Notes: generated by a model not told the origin, from the sequence alone. Positions 1 through 5,776 are shown, numbered from the stretch's first letter. The stretch: DNA of 10,006 nucleotides from an uncultured Collinsella sp. (GCA_902491415.1 CABUHP010000043.1:1-10006), one strand, 5' to 3'. Numbers and translations: made by a program.

Positions 1-682
1 GGTCGAGGAGCTCTCGCAGCTTGTCGAGCGCTCGGGTCAGAAGACCTTCGCCGCCGATTCCGCCATCTCGATCAAGCCCATCTCCATCGCCAAGAGCCGC
101 CGCATTGTGGAGTATGCCTTTGAGTATGCCCGCCGCTGCGGCCGCAAAAAGGTGACGGCCGTGCATAAGGCCAACATCATGAAGGCGACCGATGGCCTGT
201 TCCTGCGCGTGGCGCGCGAGGTGGCCGCCAACTATCCCGATATCGAGTTCAACGACAAGATTGTCGACGCCACCTGCATGGGCCTGGTCCAAAACCCCAA
301 CGACTTCGATGTCCTGGTGCTGCCCAACCTGTACGGCGACATCGTGAGCGACCTGTGCGCCGGCCTGGTGGGCGGCCTGGGTATGGCTCCCGGCTCCAAC
401 ATCGGCGCCGACTGCGCCATCTTCGAGGCAACGCACGGCTCTGCGCCCGATATCGCTGGCCAGGATATCGCCAACCCCACGGCTGAGATCCTCTCTGCTG
501 CGATGATGCTCGATCACCTGGGCGAGAACGACGCTGCCAATCGCATTCGTGCCGCAGTATCTGCCACGCTCGACGAGGGCGAGCAGGTTACCGGTGACGT
601 GCGTCGTGCCCAGACCGGCTCCGTTGAGGGCGCTGTGGGCACGCAGGCATTTGCCGATGCCGTTATCGCGCACCTGGCCTAA
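1..682 (+). CDS. Isocitrate/isopropylmalate dehydrogenase family protein, NAD-IDH-like (3' part)
   Basis: This is the C-terminal part of a decarboxylating beta-hydroxyacid dehydrogenase. The reading frame is open from base 2, so the start lies outside the window. Visible motifs are VHKANIMK, with the family's catalytic lysine; the metal/substrate signature [17 protein letters not shown] followed by NIG; and the NAD-binding-loop segment [21 protein letters not shown] split around HGSAPDIAG. The family oxidises isocitrate, 3-isopropylmalate or homoisocitrate with a Mg/Mn ion. VHKANIMK and the HGSAPDIAG...ANPTAEILS pattern look most like NAD-dependent isocitrate dehydrogenase of the IDH3 type. 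Isopropylmalate dehydrogenase cannot be excluded, because the N-terminal substrate-specificity region is missing. No frameshift is seen. The enzyme is cytosolic and has no evident link to the PTS genes downstream. The gene is followed by a tandem repeat and a hairpin. Confidence 0.9.
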   Translation, partial: VEELSQLVERSGQKTFAADSAISIKPISIAKSRRIVEYAFEYARRCGRKKVTAVHKANIMKATDGLFLRVAREVAANYPDIEFNDKIVDATCMGLVQNPNDFDVLVLPNLYGDIVSDLCAGLVGGLGMAPGSNIGADCAIFEATHGSAPDIAGQDIANPTAEILSAAMMLDHLGENDAANRIRAAVSATLDEGEQVTGDVRRAQTGSVEGAVGTQAFADAVIAHLA

Positions 683-701
683 GGTAGGCACGCTGCAAAC
701 G

Positions 702-767
702 CCTAAATAGTACTTAAGTGTTTGCGTATAACCTAAATAGTACTTAAGTGTTTGCGTATAACCTAAG
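702..767. repeat. Perfect 30-bp tandem repeat, two copies
   Basis: Positions 702-731 and 732-761 are identical 30-mers, followed by the first five bases of a third copy (762-766). Each unit contains the 8-bp palindrome ACTTAAGT and a TATAAC that could pass as a -10 element. The sequence GCAAAC at 695-700 can pair with GTTTGC at 720-725. The repeat lies between the dehydrogenase stop codon and a hairpin, upstream of the SurA-like gene. Its role is unknown: a duplicated promoter or operator, or simple slippage, are both possible. Confidence 0.9.
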
Positions 768-771
768 AATC

Positions 772-800
772 AATACGCCCGGCGCTCTGTCGGGCGTATT
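772..800 (+). terminator. Strong hairpin after the dehydrogenase gene, probable terminator
   Basis: AATACGCCCG (772-781) pairs perfectly with CGGGCGTATT (791-800) around a nine-base loop. The right arm ends in TT, followed by CTATT rather than a clean T run, so intrinsic termination may be weak. It lies 90 bases after the dehydrogenase stop and 38 bases before the next start codon. It could therefore also be a 5' structure of the next transcript. Confidence 0.6.
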
Positions 801-838
801 CTATTGAGGACTATGTTTCCTAACAAGGAGTAACCGAT

Positions 839-1924
839 ATGGGTCTGATTCAAAAGAAGGACGAGAAGGACGAGATCGACGGCATCCAGATCATCGAGCG
901 CGGCGAAGGCCCCGACGGTGACGAGGACGAGAAGATCGATCTGGTCGCCGGTACGTCTGCCGAGCACATTGCCGCCGGCACGACGGCCGAGGAGGAGGAC
1001 GCCCGACTGGAGGCTCAGATTGCCGCGGATGCCGCTGACGAGAATCTGATGCCCGAGGCCCAGGATGAGGACGACGACTCCGACGCGGACGACCATGCAT
1101 CCAAGCACAAGAAGACGATGATTGCCGCCTTTGTGGTCGCTATCGTGATCGCTGCTGTGGTCGGCTTCTTTATCGGCAACGGTGGTTTTGGCGGCAAGGG
1201 CGTCGGCTCGGCGACCCTCACCGAGGACCAGCTCGATTCGACCGTGGCAAGCTACAGCTACAACGGCAAGAAGAGCGACATCACCGCGCGCGAGGCCATC
1301 GAGAGCCAGTACAGCCTCGACACCGTCAAGGATGGCGATGGCAACTACACCGCTCCCTCTGCCGACGTCATCCTGTCCTACGTGCGCAACAAGATTCTGC
1401 TCGACGCCGCCGAGGACGAGGGCATTACCGTTTCTTCCAAGGAAATGAAGAAGTACGCCGAGGATTCAATCGGCACCTCCGACTACAAGACCATGGCCAC
1501 GCAGTACGGCGTGTCCAAGGACCAGGCTAAGCAGATCGTCCGTCAGTCCGCGACGCTGCAGAAGCTCTATAAGAAGAAGGTTGGCGACGGCTCCGCAAGC
1601 ATGCCGACCGCTCCGACCGAGCCTGCTGACGGCAACGAGGAGACCGCGAGCAAGGACTACGCCGACTACATCATCAACCTTGCCGGTGACGAGTGGGATA
1701 GCGAGAAGGGCACCTGGAAGGATGCCGACAGCACCTATGCCAAGGCCTTCGCTGACGATGCCTTTACGGCCGATAGCGCTACCTACAAGCAGGCCATGAC
1801 CGCCTATTACACCGCCTACCAGCAGTACTCTTCGCAGGCTTCGAGCGCCAGCTCCAAGTGGACCGAGTATGCTAACGGCCTCTACGCCAAGGCCAACATC
1901 AGCATCTACGGCCTGTTTGCGTAA
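839..1924 (+). CDS. Single-pass membrane protein with SurA_N-like exported domain
   Basis: 361 residues. Residues 1-90 are strongly acidic (many D/E runs, e.g. 51-54 and 76-85) and should be cytoplasmic. The basic KHKK (89-92) precedes one membrane helix at about 94-112 and a glycine-rich linker. The outside part, about 125-250, resembles the SurA/trigger-factor-like N-terminal chaperone domain: 'ILSYVRNKILLDAAEDEGITVSSKE' split around residues 178-202, and 'YGVSKDQAKQIVRQSATLQKLYKKKV' around 223-248. A low-complexity Pro/Thr/Glu linker and a Tyr/Ser/Ala-rich C-terminus follow. No parvulin PPIase domain is visible, unlike PrsA or SurA, so a foldase function is inference and a chaperone-like or cell-surface role is as likely. 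Start chosen by AAGGAG at 825-830, eight bases before ATG. No lipobox or signal-peptidase site is evident. It appears to be transcribed alone, with a strong terminator after it. Confidence 0.8.
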   Translation: MGLIQKKDEKDEIDGIQIIERGEGPDGDEDEKIDLVAGTSAEHIAAGTTAEEEDARLEAQIAADAADENLMPEAQDEDDDSDADDHASKHKKTMIAAFVVAIVIAAVVGFFIGNGGFGGKGVGSATLTEDQLDSTVASYSYNGKKSDITAREAIESQYSLDTVKDGDGNYTAPSADVILSYVRNKILLDAAEDEGITVSSKEMKKYAEDSIGTSDYKTMATQYGVSKDQAKQIVRQSATLQKLYKKKVGDGSASMPTAPTEPADGNEETASKDYADYIINLAGDEWDSEKGTWKDADSTYAKAFADDAFTADSATYKQAMTAYYTAYQQYSSQASSASSKWTEYANGLYAKANISIYGLFA

Positions 1925-1964
1925 GGTTTGCCTGCACTACTGCGCGTTAATCGATCACCTGATT

Positions 1965-2004
1965 AAGCCCGCTAGAACGGACAACGTTCTAGCGGGCTTT
2001 TTTT
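1965..2004 (+). terminator. Intrinsic terminator of the SurA-like gene
   Basis: AAGCCCGCTAGAACG (1965-1979) pairs with CGTTCTAGCGGGCTT (1985-1999), a perfect 15-bp stem with a five-base loop. A run of seven T (1998-2004) overlaps its end. This is a textbook rho-independent terminator and separates the SurA-like gene from the PTS regulatory region. Confidence 0.95.
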
Positions 2005-2103
2005 GTTACCGAAACCACTGGGGTAGGCCTCGCGCCCGCACAGGCGCTCCATCGGGTTCCCCTAATTCATATGGGAAAACAGCTGCAAACGATTACAAGT
2101 AAC

Positions 2104-2133
2104 CGGTGAACGGTCGAAAACTACCGTTCACCG
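2104..2133. promoter_or_regulatory. Perfect 11-bp inverted repeat, candidate operator
   Basis: CGGTGAACGGT (2104-2114) and ACCGTTCACCG (2123-2133) are exact reverse complements separated by eight bases. Each arm is itself a CGGT-GAA-CGGT direct repeat. A close relative of the left arm recurs at 2322-2335. It could bind a dimeric or tetrameric regulator or form a hairpin. The regulator is not known. Confidence 0.55.
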
Positions 2134-2143
2134 ATAATCTCAA

Positions 2144-2160
2144 AACTGGTTCTAACTGGT
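2144..2160. promoter_or_regulatory. AACTGGT direct repeats one helical turn apart
   Basis: AACTGGT occurs at 2144-2150 and again at 2154-2160, a 10-bp period. CTGGT is also the left half of the palindromic operator before agaS (6720-6733). These could be auxiliary half-sites for the GntR regulator, but neither is paired with ACCAG at the operator spacing. Confidence 0.3.
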
Positions 2161-2277
2161 ATTAAGCCAAAAAGACCAATTCACATATCTTCACAATGAC
2201 CAGCATTTTTTCTACACGCTATTTTTAGCCGCCCTGCGTTGTTTAGACACCGGGAAAGATCCGTTCTTTTGCCAAAG

Positions 2278-2294
2278 CGTTTCGAAACGGTTTC
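2278..2294. promoter_or_regulatory. Overlapping palindromes CGTTTCGAAACG and GAAACGGTTTC
   Basis: CGTTTCGAAACG (2278-2289) is a perfect 12-bp palindrome. GAAACGGTTTC (2284-2294) is symmetric about its central base and overlaps it. Just upstream, AAAGCGTTT (2274-2282) has the AANCGNTT core typical of LacI/CcpA-family operators. A LacI-family site is a reasonable guess, but no such regulator is encoded in the window. Confidence 0.4.
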
Positions 2295-2321
2295 AAAACC
2301 GCAGGTAGAAGTATTAACGAG

Positions 2322-2370
2322 CGGTAAACGGTCGATTTATCACCGTGAGCGGTGCAAAAACGTTTTACCG
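2322..2370. promoter_or_regulatory. Second CGGTRAACGGTCGA copy with nested inverted repeats
   Basis: CGGTAAACGGTCGA (2322-2335) matches CGGTGAACGGTCGA (2104-2117) at 13 of 14 bases. Downstream, CACCG (2341-2345) faces CGGTG (2350-2354), AAAACGTTTT (2357-2366) is a perfect palindrome, and CGTTTTACCG (2361-2370) is a near-inverse of the first arm with one extra T. The cluster ends 31 bases before the predicted extended -10 of the PTS promoter, where an activator or repressor could act. Confidence 0.4.
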
Positions 2371-2401
2371 TATGAATCAACGAAAGCGACCTCTTCTGGG
2401 G

Positions 2402-2410
2402 TGATATAGT
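2402..2410 (+). promoter_or_regulatory. Extended -10 promoter of the PTS operon
   Basis: TGATATAGT matches the extended -10 form TGnTATAAT with one mismatch. No good -35 hexamer is found 16-18 bases upstream, which is common for extended -10 promoters and would fit activator dependence. The predicted transcription start is near 2417, giving a leader of about 140 nt before the IIA start codon and placing the operator at about +11 to +24. Confidence 0.55.
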
Positions 2411-2426
2411 GACAACAGCACGTCAC

Positions 2427-2456
2427 GTGGTTACTACCAGTTTAGAAACCACTGGT
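2427..2456. promoter_or_regulatory. GntR-type operator of the PTS operon
   Basis: GTGGTTACTACCAG (2427-2440) is a near-perfect TGGT-n5-ACCA type palindrome, and its last 13 bases recur exactly before agaS (6721-6733). GntR/HutC regulators such as NagR/DasR bind related sites with TGGT/ACCA arms. A flanking ACTGGT at 2451-2456 is an inverse of ACCAGT at 2436-2441 and could be an extra half-site. The site lies just downstream of the predicted start, a typical repressor position. Confidence 0.65.
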
Positions 2457-2503
2457 CTTCAAAGAACGCTTTCCAAGAAGCTTTAAGGGCGAGCGCCCGC
2501 TGG

Positions 2504-2546
2504 CTTCCGAAAATCATCGGACTCAGATTGTACACACCTTCGGAAG
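2504..2546 (+). promoter_or_regulatory. Leader stem that covers the IIA ribosome binding site
   Basis: CTTCCGAA (2504-2511) can pair with TTCGGAAG (2539-2546), which includes most of the Shine-Dalgarno GGAAGGG (2542-2548). The same left arm could instead form the small CCGA/TCGG hairpin (2507-2510 with 2517-2520), which would free the site. A GGGC-GAGC-GCCC hairpin lies just upstream (2487-2498). Translational control is conceivable, but only base pairing is seen. Confidence 0.35.
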
Positions 2547-2556
2547 GGAAATTTGA

Positions 2557-3000
2557 ATGGTTGGCTTTATTCTTACCGGTCATGGACAGTTCGCACCCGG
2601 CCTTGCAAGCGCTATCGCTATGGTTGCCGGCGACCAGCCTGCTTTTACCGTCGTTCCTTTTGAGGGCGACCAGGCTGCATCCTACGGTGAGGATCTACGC
2701 GCCGCTATTACCGCCATGCGCGAGGAGTGCGATGGCGTGCTCGTCTTTACCGACTTGCTTGGCGGCACCCCGTTCAACCAGTCGATGATGATTGCCCAGG
2801 ATGTCGACAACGTCGAGGTTCTGACTGGCACCAACCTTCCCATGGTTATTGAGCTTCTGTTCCTCCGCGGCAATGCCACGCTCGCCGAGCTTGGCGAGCA
2901 GGCCGTGACCGTTGGCCAGACGGGCATCACCGCCCAGACGGTCGCATCCGTTGCCGGCTCCGAGGAAGAGGATATCTTCGGCGACGAGGACGGCATCTAA
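2557..3000 (+). CDS. PTS system mannose-family EIIA component
   Basis: 147 residues. The mannose-family (PTS-EIIA-Man) fold accepts phosphate from HPr on a histidine and passes it to IIB. The N-terminus MVGFILTGHGQFAPGL carries the active-site His9 in TGHG. The conserved DLLGGTPFN (66-74) and GTNLPM (91-96) complete the family pattern. Length is normal for a stand-alone IIA, which in E. coli ManX is instead fused to IIB. The C-terminus is an acidic tail (about 135-145). GGAAGGG at 2542-2548 stands eight bases before the ATG and may be masked by a leader stem. It is the first gene of the operon, and its TAA shares a base with the ATG of yajC. Cytosolic. GalNAc specificity is inferred from agaS and the IIB/IIC sequences. 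Confidence 0.93.
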   Translation: MVGFILTGHGQFAPGLASAIAMVAGDQPAFTVVPFEGDQAASYGEDLRAAITAMREECDGVLVFTDLLGGTPFNQSMMIAQDVDNVEVLTGTNLPMVIELLFLRGNATLAELGEQAVTVGQTGITAQTVASVAGSEEEDIFGDEDGI

Positions 3001-3281
3001 TGGCCGATTTCGGAGCCAACGTCCTGAGCTCCTCGGTCGCCCTTTTAGGCCTGCTTGTCATCATGGGCTTGATTTACACCATCTGGTCGCAAATCAACAT
3101 GAAGAAGAAGCAGAAGTACTTCAAGGAGCTGCACACCGAGCTCAAGCCGGGTCAGGAGGTTCTTTTCGCCGGCGGTATCTACGGAACCGTCAAAGGCATC
3201 GAAGGCGAGAAGGTCCAGATCAAAGTCCGATCCGGAGCCGTCGTAGATGTTTCGCGTTACGCGATTCAGGAGATCAAGTAA
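3000..3281 (+). CDS. yajC: YajC family protein inside the PTS operon
   Basis: 93 residues with the classic YajC layout: a short outside N-terminus, one membrane helix at about 12-30, a basic stretch KKKQK (35-39), and the cytosolic motif LKPGQEVLFAGGIYGTV (48-64) followed by a beta-rich tail with VDVSRYAIQEI (82-92). YajC normally joins SecDF as an accessory of the Sec translocon and is usually encoded with secDF or tgt. Here it sits between PTS IIA and IIB, its ATG overlapping the IIA stop (TAATG), so translation is coupled and stoichiometry with IIA is expected. From memory, a yajC gene also accompanies the mannose-family PTS of streptococcal hyaluronan-utilisation clusters, so the pairing recurs. 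Its role here is unknown: assisting insertion of the IIC/IID membrane subunits, or a direct PTS-associated role. Family call is firm; function is not. Confidence 0.9.
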   Translation: MADFGANVLSSSVALLGLLVIMGLIYTIWSQINMKKKQKYFKELHTELKPGQEVLFAGGIYGTVKGIEGEKVQIKVRSGAVVDVSRYAIQEIK

Positions 3282-3317
3282 CTGTCGTCAGCAAATAACG
3301 AAAGGAAGCTGATCAAC

Positions 3318-3800
3318 ATGGCAGAACCCAACATTCTTCTTACCCGCATCGATAACCGACTGGTTCATGGTCAGGTTGCCACCCAGTGGAACTCCACTCT
3401 GGGCTCCAACCTCATCCTCGTCGCCAACGACGACGTGGCGTCCAACACCATGCGCCAGAACCTCATGAAGATGGCCGCTCCCACCGGCGTCGCTACGCGT
3501 TTCTTCTCCCTGCAGAAGACCATCGACGTCATCGGCAAGGCGAGCCCGCGCCAGAAGATCTTCATCGTGGCCGAAACACCGGAAGACGTGCTTACGCTCG
3601 TCAAGGGCGGTGTGCCTATAAAGAAGGTAAACATCGGCAACATGCACATGTCGGAAGGAAAGCGCCAAGTCGCCACCTCCGTCGCAGTTAACGACGAGGA
3701 TGTCGCTGCGTTTAAAGAGCTGCAGGAATTGGGGGTGGAGTTGGAGATCAGGCGCGTTCCGAGCACGCCTGTTGAGGACACGAGCAAGCTCTTCTCGTAA
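3318..3800 (+). CDS. PTS system mannose-family EIIB component (GalNAc type)
   Basis: 160 residues, cytosolic. IIB takes phosphate from IIA on a histidine and gives it to the incoming sugar at IIC/IID. The signature RIDNRLVHGQV (10-20) holds the phosphorylated His17. ANDDVASN..RQNLMKMA, LQKTID, LTLVKGGVPI and VNIGNMH (104-110) follow in family order and resemble E. coli AgaV (GalNAc IIB), as recalled, more than the IIB half of ManX. AAAGGAAG (3301-3308) lies nine bases before the ATG, and a 36-base gap separates it from yajC. It belongs to the same operon, since no terminator intervenes. No odd features in the protein. AgaV is the most likely counterpart; another amino-sugar or GAG-disaccharide specificity is possible. 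Confidence 0.92.
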   Translation: MAEPNILLTRIDNRLVHGQVATQWNSTLGSNLILVANDDVASNTMRQNLMKMAAPTGVATRFFSLQKTIDVIGKASPRQKIFIVAETPEDVLTLVKGGVPIKKVNIGNMHMSEGKRQVATSVAVNDEDVAAFKELQELGVELEIRRVPSTPVEDTSKLFS

Positions 3801-3816
3801 TCCTCGTGATCCACGT

Positions 3817-3867
3817 TGTCAGGAGTGAAACCCTGACATTCTGTACGTGAAATCCAAAGTGCGTACA
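3817..3867 (+). other. Two intercistronic hairpins between IIB and IIC
   Basis: TGTCAGG (3817-3823) pairs with CCTGACA (3832-3838), and TGTACG (3842-3847) pairs with CGTACA (3862-3867). Neither is followed by a T run, so they are not intrinsic terminators. They fill the only sizeable gap (90 bases) inside the PTS operon and could affect mRNA processing or the relative level of membrane subunits. Confidence 0.45.
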
Positions 3868-3890
3868 TACATTTTGAAAGGAGGAGCAAG

Positions 3891-4691
3891 ATGGAATACA
3901 CGATCTTCCAGGTCGCTCTGGTCTTCATCGTCACGTTTGTCGCGGCAATCGACCAGTTTAACTTCCTCGAGTCTCTCTATCAGCCCATCGTCACCGGCGC
4001 CGTCATCGGTCTTATCCTTGGCGACCTCAACACCGGTCTTCTCGTGGGTGGTACTTATCAGCTCATGACGATCGGCAACATGCCGATCGGAGGTGCTCAG
4101 CCGCCTAACGCTGTTATCGGCGGCATCATGGCAGCCATTCTCGCTATTGCTACGGGCCTCGAGCCCAACGCGGCAGTCGGCCTTGCCATTCCGTTCGCTC
4201 TGCTTGGTCAGCTCGGCGTTACCCTGGTCTTCACGCTTATGTCGCCGCTCATGTCCTCCGCGGACAACATGGCTCACAACGCTGACACCAAGGGTATCGA
4301 GCGTCTGAACTACTTCGCCATGGCTCTGCTCGGCCTGATCTTCGCCGTCGTCGTCACCCTGTTCTTCATCGCTGGCGCCACCATCGGTCAGACCATCGCT
4401 TCCGCCATCCCGACTTGGCTGCAGACCGGTCTCTCCGCTGCAGGCGGCATGATGCGCTTCGTCGGCTTCGCCGTCCTGCTCAAGGTTATGATGAACCGCG
4501 ATATGTGGGGCTTCTTCCTCATGGGCTTTGGCCTCGCGCTCATCACCGTTGCCAACGATTCTCTGGCAACCCCTGCTCTGCTCATCCTCGCTCTCATCGG
4601 CTTCGGCATCGCTTTCTGGGACTTCCAGCAGCAGACCGAGCTGAAGGGTGCAGCTGTTTCTGACGGAGGTGACTTCGAAGATGGCATCTAA
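3891..4691 (+). CDS. PTS system mannose-family EIIC component (GalNAc type)
   Basis: 266 residues, polytopic membrane protein. IIC and IID together form the sugar-conducting unit of mannose-family PTS. The region QPIVTGAVIGLILGDL (31-46) with LLVGGTYQLMTIG (50-62) and GGAQPPNAVIGGI (67-79) is the conserved IIC core and resembles the E. coli AgaW/AgaC type. Hydrophobic segments run at about 5-22, 33-45, 74-90, 97-118, 142-165, 188-200, 206-220 and 228-243. The C-terminus is hydrophilic and acidic (about 250-266). An excellent AAAGGAGG (3877-3884) six bases before the ATG suggests high, independent translation after the intercistronic hairpins. The last 11 bases overlap the start of IID. Length is usual for the family. 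Sugar specificity is inferred from the neighbours. Confidence 0.92.
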   Translation: MEYTIFQVALVFIVTFVAAIDQFNFLESLYQPIVTGAVIGLILGDLNTGLLVGGTYQLMTIGNMPIGGAQPPNAVIGGIMAAILAIATGLEPNAAVGLAIPFALLGQLGVTLVFTLMSPLMSSADNMAHNADTKGIERLNYFAMALLGLIFAVVVTLFFIAGATIGQTIASAIPTWLQTGLSAAGGMMRFVGFAVLLKVMMNRDMWGFFLMGFGLALITVANDSLATPALLILALIGFGIAFWDFQQQTELKGAAVSDGGDFEDGI

Positions 4692-5763
4692 TGAGTATGT
4701 GATCCCGGAGCACTACGAGGATCTCACTCCTGCTCCGCAGCTCGACCAGAAGACCCTCAACAAGATGGCTTGGCGCTCCTGCTTCCTGCAGGCATCGTTC
4801 AACTACGAGCGCATGCAGGCCGCTGGCTGGCTTTACTCCATCATCCCCGGTCTGGAGAAGATCCACACCAACAAGAACGACCTCGCGGCTTCCATGAGCC
4901 ACAACCTGGAGTTCTTCAACACCCACCCGTTCCTCGTCACCTTTGTTATGGGCATCGTGCTTTCGCTCGAGCAGAACAAGGTTGACATCCCCACGATCCG
5001 CGCCGTCCGCGTCGCCGCAATGGGCCCGCTCGGTGGTATCGGTGACGCCCTGTTCTGGCTGACGCTCGTGCCTATCACGGCCGGCATCACCTCCAACATG
5101 GCCATCAACGGCAACGCCGCTGCGCCGATCATCTTCCTGGTGATCTTCAACGCCGTCCAGTTCGCTCTGCGCTTCTGGCTCATGAACTGGTCCTACAAGC
5201 TTGGCACCAGCGCTATTGACGCTCTGACCGCCAACATGCAGGCCTTCACGCGTGCCGCTTCCATCATGGGCGTCTTCGTCGTCGGTTGCCTGGTCGTCAC
5301 CATGGGTGGCACCCAGATCAACCTCGAGATCCCCAACGGCACCACCCGTGGCCTCTCCGCCACTACCGTGATCGTCTCCGAGAAGGAGGCCGAGAACTTC
5401 ACCGGTATGGAGGGCATCGATACCGAGACCGCTGAGGCCGGTACCATCGCCATGACTAATGAGGACGGCGACGCCCTCACCGCCACCGATGCCGACGGCA
5501 ACCCTGTCGAGTGCGGCGTCACCGATCTGGGCAACGGCATGGAGTCCGTTACCTACGGCACCGTTACCGAGGATCCGGTCAACTTCTCTGTTGCCGACAC
5601 CCTCAACACCATCGTCCCGAAGCTCGTCCCGCTTATGCTTACGCTGCTGCTTTACTACATGTTCGCTAAGCACAGCTGGACCCCGACCAAGGGCATTCTC
5701 CTGCTCTTCGTCCTTGGCATCCTGGGCGCTGGCCCGCTTGGTCTCTGGCCGAGCATCTGGTAA
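4681..5763 (+). CDS. PTS system mannose-family EIID component with enlarged loop
   Basis: 360 residues from the ATG at 4681, chosen over an in-frame GTG at 4648 because GGAGGT (4665-4670) sits ten bases upstream. It overlaps the IIC end by 11 bases. Family motifs: LQASFNYERMQAAGW (36-50), NTHPFL (80-85), GPLGGIGDALFW (115-126), WSYKLG (170-175), and a C-terminal helix pair at about 313-328 and 337-350. Usual IID proteins are about 265-310 residues. The excess lies between the hydrophobic segment at about 192-208 and the conserved tail beginning near 303: a hydrophilic, Thr/Glu/Asp/Gly-rich stretch of about 85-90 residues. In homologous Man-PTS complexes this part of IID, called gamma-plus in lactococcal/listerial systems, is exposed outside and influences bacteriocin recognition. 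Exposure here is inference. No frameshift or stop. It closes the PTS operon. Confidence 0.92.
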   Translation: MASNEYVIPEHYEDLTPAPQLDQKTLNKMAWRSCFLQASFNYERMQAAGWLYSIIPGLEKIHTNKNDLAASMSHNLEFFNTHPFLVTFVMGIVLSLEQNKVDIPTIRAVRVAAMGPLGGIGDALFWLTLVPITAGITSNMAINGNAAAPIIFLVIFNAVQFALRFWLMNWSYKLGTSAIDALTANMQAFTRAASIMGVFVVGCLVVTMGGTQINLEIPNGTTRGLSATTVIVSEKEAENFTGMEGIDTETAEAGTIAMTNEDGDALTATDADGNPVECGVTDLGNGMESVTYGTVTEDPVNFSVADTLNTIVPKLVPLMLTLLLYYMFAKHSWTPTKGILLLFVLGILGAGPLGLWPSIW

Positions 5764-5776
5764 GGCTCTAGCTTGA

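Larger units (their letters stand above)
2005..2401. other. Gene-free regulatory stretch upstream of the PTS operon
   Basis: No plausible coding sequence with a ribosome binding site was found on either strand. It is visibly more AT-rich than the coding DNA around it, especially between about 2135 and 2300. It contains a perfect 11-bp inverted repeat (2104-2133), paired AACTGGT direct repeats (2144-2160), CG-centred palindromes (2278-2294 and 2357-2366) and a second copy of the CGGTRAACGGTCGA motif (2322-2335). No tRNA, riboswitch or rRNA was recognised. The density of symmetric motifs suggests binding of more than one regulator, but a vestige of lost DNA is also possible. Confidence 0.7.

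Noticed and set aside
2040..2075. Possible tRNA T-arm-like sequence (GGGTTCCCC...)
   Set aside because: No acceptor, D or anticodon arm could be found around it.
1869..2102. Small plus-strand open frame running from the SurA-like gene into the intergenic region
   Set aside because: It begins within the preceding gene in another frame, crosses a strong terminator, and has no ribosome binding site.
4648..4680. GTG at 4648 as the IID start
   Set aside because: It would lengthen the overlap with IIC to 44 bases and lacks a Shine-Dalgarno, whereas GGAGGT stands ten bases before ATG 4681.
4594..5673. Long open frame on the minus strand opposite IIC/IID
   Set aside because: It is antisense to two clear PTS genes, has a low-complexity composition typical of reverse frames of GC-rich genes, and no credible ribosome binding site or family motif.
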